From assembly GCF_900103365.1 (NCBI RefSeq), contig NZ_LT629703.1:2976001-3040000 (forward strand): DNA of 64,000 nucleotides, in the 5' to 3' direction. The notes beneath the pieces are model-generated. The model made no database searches. It saw only the letters and a program-made list of their open reading frames with translations, and was not told the origin of the DNA. This document shows positions 16,601 to 21,665 of the stretch, piece by piece (position 1 is the first letter of the stretch; every line of letters begins with the position of its first letter). The stretch is from Afipia sp. GAS231. GTDB taxonomy: Bacteria > Pseudomonadota > Alphaproteobacteria > Rhizobiales > Xanthobacteraceae. The position numbers were made by a program, and so were the translations under genes.

Positions 16601-18751
16601 CGTGACCGGATAAAAGGGTGTCAGTTTCTGCAACTGATTGGTGATGATGATGGCATCATCCGTTCCCGTGGGAACGTTTCCGGTTTCCCAATTCGCCGCG
16701 TCGTTCCAGTCTCCGGTCGAGCCGGACTGCGTTGTGGCGATCCAGACCACCGCCGGCGTGTTGTTGCCGGTGATCGTGACAGTGATGTCCTGCGTGGATG
16801 TCGCTCCCTGCGAGTCCGTCACCGTTACGGTGTAGACCAGGGTGAGCGTGTCTCCCGGTGGCACGAAATCAGCAAGATATGCGCGCAGATCCGCCAGCGC
16901 CCAGCCGATCGTTCCGGTATTCTTCTGGGTGCTGTCGTTGCCGGCCGCGATCGATGCGGTGAGTGCAGTTTCGAATATTTTCAGGGGAGCCGGCGCCAGC
17001 GTCGAAATCTCGGCGCCGGAAAGCAAGGCGCTGGTCAGCTTCGTCGAGACCGTATGGGTATCGGTGAGGTCGACATCGGTGAAGGACAGCGTTCCCGAGG
17101 TGGCATCGCCCGTCGTCAGGAAGGGGCCCGGCGTCGTGGTGCCGCCGGTAAACGAAATGTGCTGTGGCCCGGTGGTGATCACAGGCGCATCGTTGGTGCC
17201 GGTGATCGTGATCGTGAACGTAACTTCCTTGGATTCGTTGTTCAGCGCGAAGTTGTTGTCGACATGCGCGGTGTAGGTCAGCGTCAACACTTCGCCGGCG
17301 GCGAGAAAGTCGAAGGCGCCGTCGGCGATGTTGTAGGTCCAGGTAGCCACGCCGTGATTGATGCTGGTCGGATCCTGCGTCACGACCAGCGGCGCTTCGA
17401 CGGCATGGATCGCCGCCAGTTGCGCCGCGGTCAGCGTCGCGGTGACGTCGGTGTGGCCAGCGTTCTGATAGGTAAAGGAAGTGAACTTGGTCGAGACGGT
17501 CGGAACGTCGCCCGGGTTGATGTCGGCATAGGCGACCGTGCCGCTCACGCTGTCGATCGCGGCGCTGCCGGTGGTCAGCGTGCGTTCGGCGGTGGTGCCG
17601 TCGTGGGTGACAACCTCCGGCGGCCCGGGAATATGATCGCGGCTGCTCGGATTGGCGCTCTTGGACGGGTCGGTTGCCTTGTCTGCAACGTTGACCGTCA
17701 ACACCTTGACAGCCACGTCCTCGCCGCTCGCCGTTTTGAGGGTCAGGAATTGCTGAGTGATCGAGTCGGTGAAATTGGTGGCGGTCTTGGTATTCGGGTT
17801 GTTGAGGTCGGAAAACTTCAGCGCAAAGACGTCGGTGATGATCTTTTGCGCGTCGGCCGACAGTTGCGCCGATGACAGGAAGTTGACGCCGCCCTGGCCG
17901 TTGACGATCGTCTGCGTTCCCGCCTGGTTGACGGTCGCGATCGGCGTCAGCGTGGTCTTGTCGAACAGGATGTAGGAGCCGGTGGTGCCGTCCGGCTCCA
18001 CCAGCACCTGGAATTTCGCCGGCGGCGCGCTACCGTTGGCGGGCACCGTGAAGTCGATCTCGACCAGCACCGCGGTGCCGCGGATGCCCATGGTGGCGAC
18101 CGGCGTGTCGACCTTCATGTCGCCATGCTTGGCGGTGGCGCCGGCGACGAACGAGATGGTGCCCTGCACCAGGCTGATCAGCGATTTGTTGTCCGACCCG
18201 TTGGGGTCGTAGATCATCTCGTTCAGCACCATCTTGGCGTTCGACGCCAGACCGAACACGGTGCCGTCGATGAAGGTGATGCCGAGCGTCGAATCGGATC
18301 CGGACGCGACTACGTCGCCTTTGTTGACGTTGTCGCCCTGGTTCAGGATGATCGACACGCCGTTGCGGATCGCGGTCGCGGTTCCCGTCAGCTTGGTGAC
18401 GTGACCGATGACCTGGGCCACGCTGGCGCTGCCGTCGGCCTGCGCAAACTGGGTGTGCCCGGTCAGCGCGTTGATAATGTCGCCGGTGAGATGGGCGCCA
18501 TCGGGAGAAGCCAGCGCCGCGCGCTTCTCGCCCTTGAAGTAATCATGCAGGACCACTTCATGGCCGTCGCCGGACACGACGAGATCGACGCCGGCACGCT
18601 TGAAGTCGCCGGTGAAAAGCAGGTGCGCATCAGAAATAACAATAGCGTCGGCCGGCGCATGGCCCGAAACGGTTCCCGAATAGAGGTGCGAGCCGGGGTG
18701 AGCACCCTGGGCGTCAGGCGTCAGGTCGGTGAATTTGCCGGCCAAGCTCAA
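7655..18751 (-). CDS. Giant FecR/VCBS/C-type lectin/RTX surface adhesin (type I secreted)
   Basis: A 3698-residue secreted adhesin. It has no N-terminal Sec signal and uses a TTG start; there is no in-frame ATG nearby. Order: an N-terminal module (1-105); a FecR domain (about 112-232, IGHVTKLTGTATAIRNG to TPVATMGIRGTAVLV); two VCBS-like domains (about 390-660); a long beta-helical, autotransporter-like stretch that includes 111-residue tandem repeats (about 930-1310); another VCBS-like domain; three near-identical 114-residue VCBS repeats (about 2350-2702); a C-type lectin domain (about 2705-2855, with WLGGG and HWRAGEPNGG); cadherin/Ig-like repeats; a propeller-like region (about 3085-3470); and a C-terminal RTX segment (about 3575-3698, NDTLTGGAGADQFVF) that is a type I secretion signal. 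A LapG-like protease is encoded divergently and a CHASE2 cyclase downstream. No exporter genes are visible. The family assignment is secure; ligand and cleavage site are unknown. Confidence 0.93.
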   Translation of the reverse strand: MSLAGKFTDLTPDAQGAHPGSHLYSGTVSGHAPADAIVISDAHLLFTGDFKRAGVDLVVSGDGHEVVLHDYFKGEKRAALASPDGAHLTGDIINALTGHTQFAQADGSASVAQVIGHVTKLTGTATAIRNGVSIILNQGDNVNKGDVVASGSDSTLGITFIDGTVFGLASNAKMVLNEMIYDPNGSDNKSLISLVQGTISFVAGATAKHGDMKVDTPVATMGIRGTAVLVEIDFTVPANGSAPPAKFQVLVEPDGTTGSYILFDKTTLTPIATVNQAGTQTIVNGQGGVNFLSSAQLSADAQKIITDVFALKFSDLNNPNTKTATNFTDSITQQFLTLKTASGEDVAVKVLTVNVADKATDPSKSANPSSRDHIPGPPEVVTHDGTTAERTLTTGSAAIDSVSGTVAYADINPGDVPTVSTKFTSFTYQNAGHTDVTATLTAAQLAAIHAVEAPLVVTQDPTSINHGVATWTYNIADGAFDFLAAGEVLTLTYTAHVDNNFALNNESKEVTFTITITGTNDAPVITTGPQHISFTGGTTTPGPFLTTGDATSGTLSFTDVDLTDTHTVSTKLTSALLSGAEISTLAPAPLKIFETALTASIAAGNDSTQKNTGTIGWALADLRAYLADFVPPGDTLTLVYTVTVTDSQGATSTQDITVTITGNNTPAVVWIATTQSGSTGDWNDAANWETGNVPTGTDDAIIITNQLQKLTPFYPVTINAAAFAKTVTMNDFGTTPPELDNNSTLQISGAFDLLADSIVKNTGTISVGGAIEVQGTSQLTNSGTLNLAQGGDFKDSSSVTNLTGGVVDLTGGILTDYIAIINGGLIKVESGAKLVLNGGSIDGGSITSFGTIEISGTGSITNDIFGNHQLTVDPGRMLTIDGTTITGGAVSNTGATLTVSSGKIATLNDVTISGGAINGTGTIDVTVASTINGGATLSTGNVTADAQLTLDGVTVDGSTITDNSSVETDHTVKLQGGATIKGVSAASKGAVTNNGTLEISGPATLQDDTVTNAGTVKVDGSTTLALKDTTISGDAINGTGTIDVTVASTINGGATLSTSSVTADAQLKLDGVTVDGSTITDNSTVETDHTVKLQGGATIKGGAVTNNGTLQVTGPATLLNDTVSNGGTIQVDDTLTLKNTTIGGGAVDGAGTIDVAVASTINGGATLSTSSMTADAQLKLDGVTVDGSTITDNSSVETDHTVKLQGGATIKGGAVTNNGTLQVTGPATLLNDTVSNGGTIQVDDTLTLKNTTIGGGAVDGAGTIDVAVASTINGGATLSTSSVTADAQLKLDGVTVDGSTITDNSSVETDHTVKLQGGATIKGASSALLGAVTNNGTLEVSGSATLQDDSVNNNNGTIQVDGGQILTLNDVTISGGTINDYSTDAASHILGGNIEVAGDSTIKNASLNNGSLKIDHGIKLTLDHVAVSGTSIEVDGSAGPVGQLVLDNGTTVTGSQLTVDAGDALMLNGSSITGGAIASSGIIDNVTGLSTITAHVTNTGTIEVVSGTLDLAGGLSGAGTVIIDAGATLQLAGADGQTFTFTGDGAVLELDSTALQFIGTIAGLSSVGGAFSITGTGSIVTTTGDALDFTSSGGTSLDPAKVTLTPGGTINGAANGIVVVQNGFGDIAVDPTGSVTGKAGDGIIARIGANGSGKIDVETAKSITGTGAGSIGILAENLDAANAGKVTVTQLGGVSGGQNGIKAATQGSGDIAIESAGAVTAGVQFGIRAEDYGTGSISAVTDPGSVINSGGTGISLVNFDAAIGSAFHSTIALTANGSINSGTTSNLNGSSPAGINAGYYSLNGTPTTGVYGDVTVTNSATITAAAGDGIRAFNYGVGNVTVDDSAGDITALGLTNTPIGDGVGIGAYNYGTGNVSVSTADGITIHSGGSGISANSSAAAAPSTSQVYVLARGTITSGSIRSGSGDPAAGILAGYYLDGAVHNNVHGNVIIDDYASITAAAGTDGIRGYNWGTGTVTITVEDGAVINGPRFGVGAFGKDGGNVSITNHGSVTGGVAAIDAQTTGAATATIDNFGHLTGNIIARNATFTNELHGDWSLDGTSTFTGVSTLANAGTIESSHTSVISGLSSLTNDGTIEVTGGSLKISGSISGAGSVKIDGGATFELNGSDSQTVAFNGDNAVFKIDGSSFGGSIVGFAATDEIDLQSIAYDATTTATFVNGALTIFHGNDSIAMTLVGDYSHAHLAGAGDATHTLITFNAADDAPAFAETSETGSIDEQLTTTRSSAPDSVGGTLHFSDIDLLDRPTATVTAQSVSWIAANHVTDLGPPPELTAIENALTLTQLGNTNNGTVGWTYSIADDLLDFLAEGETLTITSTVTLNDKEGKTTDATVTVTITGHNDAPEINAATTVAAGTVSEGDPTHGAEMTATGTITYTDVDTTDTHAFSLSGAAASYGTASVDPVTGQWTYTVSDSGAVDALAAGEHLADSFTVQVADNHGGSTTQLVSIDIVGTNDAPVINAATTVASGTVSEGDPTHGAEMTATGTITYTDVDTSDTHSFSLSGAAASYGTASVDPATGKWTYTVSDSGAVDALGAGEHLADSFTVQVADNHGGSTTQLVSIDIVGTNDAPVINAATTVASGTVSEGDPTHGAEMTATGTITYTDVDTSDTHSFSLSGAAASYGTASVDPATGKWTYTVSDSGAVDALGAGEHLADSFTVKVADNHGGSTTQLVSIDIVGTNDAPVANNFSISNAAPSGAGWILDTENGHYYRLVTTSLSWSNANAAAQSDGAYLATITSQAEQDFVATLATGNRAWLGGGATDDDTGAGHFTWLTGPEAGTAFDYTHWRAGEPNGGFGATEYVHIEGVDDSPNGGWNDAPDAAGGRDFVEEWGGQTGQEAFREDTGTTLTTAQLLAHATDVDSTLTVASVSSTSAHGGTVSLNGNIVTYHPAANYNGADSFAYTVTDGSLTSTATVSFNVAAVNDAPVASAPSAHYSATAQRDLSLHNTGLSVSDVDGGSGIETATLSASQGIITIGAGDSGVTNVTGNGSGSVSFSGTVAQINALLNSGTGTVVYNDNAGPSAATVALTLAIHDNGNTGGGDLSASASSTIDVASSGSAIQLVDATFLGGAGDQAATAVTYNGGHLYLTYNAPITQTSSDHSTVVGFTTGSGAPTQNFSDSWSYGFFAGVAADASTIYAVGGSHPSAGLTHDSVGGQEDKSILALFNTNGTAGGSPAPATGYAANNFFGYNGVELFQNVLATTQDGNTVLYALGSGQPQSYSGYIIAEYNSSGTLLHSVADSLASPSNPGGSNASAAVDWNGAIWVVGSSSHPNLGDTYGHATVWTASHNLSSVVMHEDNTAGASAGFNGVATIGNELYAVGNVNSNGGDFLIAKYNTDGSIAWSESFGGSGADALTGAVALDGHLYVVGSTTSGGNTDGVLMEINTADGSVVSTTTYGGALYDAFNSITTDGHNLYVAGESKSFTNGGNGAGQDDAILLTYSPNHAPVISTDQFHVTENHDNGTTTVSGLYVSDADSSDTFTLSATTGAAPESTVTPSATGPGATLADINTALSHGIVYNPDPDTDGDQPNTDSVTFTVTDSFGASDTVHFIFNQGDTGDTNLIGTAGKDVIFTTGNNDTLTGGAGADQFVFKPSSNANSDTITDFTPGQDHIDLRAFSGTVNSSNLSAWLTTHASVSPTNSADVLVTLDGNDAVTLKNVALNNLHVGDFIVSPHIT
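10645..11697 (-). repeat. Three tandem 342-bp VCBS repeats inside the adhesin gene
   Basis: The motif GCGCGTCGTTGGTGCCGACG recurs at 10645, 10987 and 11329, an exact period of 342 bp (114 codons). The flanking DNA of successive copies is nearly identical. The third copy differs most and grades into the older-looking domain beyond it. Near-identity at DNA level in a gene of this age indicates recent duplication or continuing gene conversion. Copy number may differ between strains. Confidence 0.9.
14750..16020 (-). repeat. Tandem 333-bp repeats (111 residues) in the adhesin passenger region
   Basis: The block CGGTGTGGTCGGTCTCGAC occurs at 14815, 15148, 15481 and 15838. Successive spacings are 333, 333 and 357 bp, the last being 333 plus a 24-bp in-frame insertion. 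The encoded unit contains DGVTVDGSTITDNSSVETDH and KLQGGATIKG. The copies at both ends carry an eight-residue variant linker (GVSAASK-type and ASSALL-type) that the central copies lack. Confidence 0.9.
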
Positions 18752-19359
18752 AATGGCACCGTCGCCGCTATGGTTAAATCTTATACAATATCAATTGTCT
18801 AAGCTTGCATATCATCGGAACGTTTGTTCCGAAACTATCCATTGCTTGTGCAAGCCAAGTCGGCCGAGCCACCCAAGACCCGGTCTTCTTGAGATTCCTT
18901 AGAAAGTAGCAAGTATTAGATGCCACAACGGCAACAATACACCGTTACCTTCGAGGTTGAAGTAACAATACTGTGGTATTCGAAGTATAAAATGTGAAGC
19001 CTATACTTCTCACTTCTTTCCTCGAATGCCGCACTGCAATTTGACGACATTTTTCAAGTTGAAACTGTGAGCGAGGTAACAAATCACGCGATTCTTAACG
19101 AATTAGCCATATTAACTGGAAATCAAGGATAAGGCGCAGTTAAGGCAAGCCTGTTGCACGGAAACCCGTGTGCGCCGCAACAACCGATAAAATTCTACCG
19201 ATTCCGGCGAGACCACCTTTAGGCCGTTTCTTGCTTTCCGGCCAGCACCCTCCGGTCTTAAGCAGACGAAAACCTCCCCCACCCATCCTGACGCCAGCGA
19301 AATGACCCGGTCACGTGCAGGCTCTACAAACCTGCCGATGCCCGGGCGAGAGGCGTCAG
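18752..19359. promoter_or_regulatory. AT-rich divergent control region between adhesin and LapG-like protease
   Basis: A 608-bp gap without a convincing gene, clearly richer in A+T than the flanking genes, especially 18775-19150. It must hold the promoters of the adhesin (leftward) and the protease (rightward). Visible structure includes the inverted repeat at 18982-19009 and a direct repeat of AACAATAC on either side of position 18950. An AT-rich block ahead of a giant adhesin is a common target of H-NS/MucR-type silencing; that is inference only. Confidence 0.6.
18982..19009. promoter_or_regulatory. Inverted repeat, possible operator
   Basis: GAAGTATA at 18982-18989 is repeated in inverted orientation as TATACTTC at 19002-19009, with a 12-nt spacer. 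It lies in the middle of the AT-rich adhesin/protease intergenic region. The arms are short and AT-rich and no T-run follows, so a protein-binding site is more likely than a terminator. Confidence 0.35.
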
Positions 19360-20178
19360 ATGGTGAAGTCGGTTCAATTCCGTGCGTTGCGTGCGCTTAT
19401 CGTTGCCTGTGGCGTGGCCTGGTTCGGACCCGGCGCACCCGTAACTGCCGGAACGTTGCTTTCGCCGGGGCCTGCGACCCTGATCCGGAAGTCGGCCGAG
19501 CCGTTCGGGCTTTCCGCAGCCTCCCTCACCTATGGCGGGCTCTACGACAAATGGCAGGGCGTGCAACGCCGTCTCGAAGATGAATTGGTGCAGCTCGCGC
19601 TGTGCGAGGGCGATCCCGACCGCTGCGCGTCGCCGGCCGCGCTGAAATTTCTCGCCATTGTCGATGCCGCCAGGCTTCGCGAAGGCCGCGCCCGGATCGG
19701 CGAGGTCAATCGCGCGATCAACCTCGCGATCCGCCCGGTGAGCGATTTCACCCAATATGGCCAGATCGACGTCTGGAGTTCGCCGCTGGCGACGCTCGCC
19801 AGGGGCGGCGGCGATTGCGAGGACTACGCGATCGCGAAATACGTCGCGTTGCGCCTCGCCGGCATCGCGCCCGACGACCTGCGAATCGTGGTCATGCACG
19901 ACACCATCCATGCCGAGGATCACGCGGTGGCCGCCGCACGGCTCGATGGCCGCTGGCTAACGCTGGATAACAACCGCATGATGATGGTCGAGGATACCAA
20001 TATCAAGAATTACCGGCCGACCTTCGTGATCGACCAGCAACAGGTGATGCGATACGCCGACACGCCCCTGCTCGCCAACGCGACCGGGCCGGTCCCTGCA
20101 GTACCGCTTGCCGTGAGTTCGCTCGTCCGCCCCGGCCAGATCGTGTCCGCCGGCGAGGTCCCGGCGCAAGCCGATTGA
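19360..20178 (+). CDS. Bacterial transglutaminase-like cysteine protease (LapG-like, BTLCP family)
   Basis: A periplasmic cysteine protease of 272 residues. The family contains LapG, which clips the N-terminal anchor of large type I secreted adhesins and so releases them from the cell. I chose the ATG at 19360, with GAGAGG 6 nt upstream, over a GTG at 19315, because it gives a clean signal peptide (about 1-30, ending PVTAG). The catalytic triad is visible: Cys153 in GGGDCEDYAIAKY, His188 in AEDHAV and Asp203 in LTLDNN. It is divergent from the giant adhesin gene, a typical genomic arrangement for protease and substrate. No LapD-like inhibitory receptor is present in the window. The canonical T-A-A-G cleavage motif is not obvious in the neighbouring adhesin, so the substrate remains inferred. 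Confidence 0.9.
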   Translation: MVKSVQFRALRALIVACGVAWFGPGAPVTAGTLLSPGPATLIRKSAEPFGLSAASLTYGGLYDKWQGVQRRLEDELVQLALCEGDPDRCASPAALKFLAIVDAARLREGRARIGEVNRAINLAIRPVSDFTQYGQIDVWSSPLATLARGGGDCEDYAIAKYVALRLAGIAPDDLRIVVMHDTIHAEDHAVAAARLDGRWLTLDNNRMMMVEDTNIKNYRPTFVIDQQQVMRYADTPLLANATGPVPAVPLAVSSLVRPGQIVSAGEVPAQAD

Positions 20179-20296
20179 CAAACATCCCCCCAGCAATTTC
20201 ATTGCGCGGCGAAGGCTGAGAGGCCATCACGGCGCGAGGTTGCTTTTTGCAGCCTTTGCGTCGCCTCTCCTGGTCTTCGCTGGGGCGGGCTTCCGA

Positions 20297-21412
20297 ATGC
20301 GCATCATCATGCTGGCTGCCGCGGCAGCCCTGATCGGGACGGCGTTTTCCGTCCGCGCCGAAGGTACGCCCGAATCCGACCGTTCGCTGCGCGACGCCCT
20401 GCCGCTGTTCGAGACCAATCGCTGCGCCGAGATCAGGGACACCGCGGCGCAACTATTCTGTGGCGATCCCGAACTGCGGAGCGCCGGCACGCGGCTGAAC
20501 GTCGCGGTGCAGGAGCGGCTGAACCGGATCGCCGACCGCCGGATGGCGATCGAAGAGAATGTCGAATGGATCGCAAGCCGCAACCTGAGTTGCGGAATCT
20601 TCGACCGACAAAGCACGGCAAACCTGCAGGTCGCCCCGGTCAAGGCCTGCCTGCTGAAGCAAACCGAAGAGCGAATCGCGATCCTGAACGATCCGAATTT
20701 CGATTGCCTCGCCAACAGCACCACCGCCGGCATGCTGATCTGCGGCGATCCCGATTTGGCGATCGCCGACAAGGAACTCAACGGCCATGTTCTCGCTCTG
20801 GCCGGCAAGCTGAAAGAGGACGAGGCCAATGCTGCGTTCAGCGAGTATGCCAGGTGGGTTCGTTCGCGCGACCGCAAATGCGACCTGGACGACAAGGACA
20901 ACGTGCCGCTGGCCGAATTGCTGCCCGCGGAGACATGCCTGTCGGCCCAAATCAACCGCAAGATCGCCGAGATGATCGCGGCCAAAGGCGATCCGAAACG
21001 GGTGTTCAGCCGATCGACCGTCGCGGCAACTCCGGACGAAGACGCGGTCGATCTCTGCGTCGCGCAGATTCACGCCGCCAATACCTGCGGCGATTTCCTG
21101 CGGGTCAGCCGCATCATCCAGATCGACACCGAGGTGTCGGCGGAACAGGCGCTGGTCACCGCCGAAGTCGAGATGAAGGTGCTGTCGCCATTCGCCGTCT
21201 GCAGCCCGGTCGCCTCGAACTGCACCGGGACCTGCTGGGACCTGCGATCGGGGCAGGCCAAGTCCGCGCCGGGAAACCGCGAGAGCATGCCGATCGCGCA
21301 CCGGCTGCGGATCGAAAAATCGTTCGCGTTTCAGAAAACCGGCGACGGCTGGCGCTGCAATACGCCGGCGTTGCAGCCGATCGAACTCGGGGTCGCACTG
21401 CGCGGTCCGTAA
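20297..21412 (+). CDS. Secreted protein with two LprI-like (DUF1311) domains
   Basis: A 371-residue exported protein starting at ATG 20297, with signal peptide MRIIMLAAAAALIGTAFSVR ending AEG. Two LprI-type cysteine-containing modules follow: one near residues 40-125 (CAEIRDTAAQLFCGDPEL to LSCGIF) and one near 130-230 (FDCLANSTTAGMLICGDPDL to RDRKCDLDD). A C-terminal cysteine-rich region (about 250-371, with SPVASNCTGTCWDL) is not assigned. LprI family members include a lysozyme inhibitor of Mycobacterium, but lysozyme inhibition here is only a possibility. It starts 118 nt after the protease gene on the same strand and may be cotranscribed with it. Confidence 0.8.
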   Translation: MRIIMLAAAAALIGTAFSVRAEGTPESDRSLRDALPLFETNRCAEIRDTAAQLFCGDPELRSAGTRLNVAVQERLNRIADRRMAIEENVEWIASRNLSCGIFDRQSTANLQVAPVKACLLKQTEERIAILNDPNFDCLANSTTAGMLICGDPDLAIADKELNGHVLALAGKLKEDEANAAFSEYARWVRSRDRKCDLDDKDNVPLAELLPAETCLSAQINRKIAEMIAAKGDPKRVFSRSTVAATPDEDAVDLCVAQIHAANTCGDFLRVSRIIQIDTEVSAEQALVTAEVEMKVLSPFAVCSPVASNCTGTCWDLRSGQAKSAPGNRESMPIAHRLRIEKSFAFQKTGDGWRCNTPALQPIELGVALRGP

Positions 21413-21497
21413 ACAGTGCGCACCACGTCGTGGCGCACAGGCTTGCATACAAAATACCGGATCTCACTCAATTTGAATCGCCCCACGATGCTGCGGT

Positions 21498-21538
21498 GCA
21501 TCCGGATGCGCGCCGCATCCGGATGCGCGCCGCATTCC
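21498..21538. repeat. Tandem 17-bp units with palindromic core GCATCCGGATGC
   Basis: The perfect 12-bp palindrome GCATCCGGATGC occurs at 21498-21509 and again at 21515-21526. A degenerate third copy (GCATTCC) starts at 21532. The spacing is 17 bp each time. It lies in the 253-bp gap upstream of the PQQ alcohol dehydrogenase. Tandem dyads here could bind a dimeric regulator; they could equally be a small repeat expansion without function. Confidence 0.5.
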
Positions 21539-21665
21539 GTTTGGCGAAAACATGACGACACAAATTTTCTCTTTTTATTTTCGTTCTCCACCTCTGATTG
21601 ACGCCGTCATTCACACCGGCATACCATCGCGACAGATCCGCTAGAGATCGTTGGGAGGGATACGA

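Noticed and set aside
16148..17875. Plus-strand open frame of 575 residues inside the adhesin gene
   Set aside because: Same kind of shadow; composition is unlike a protein and there is no ribosome-binding site.
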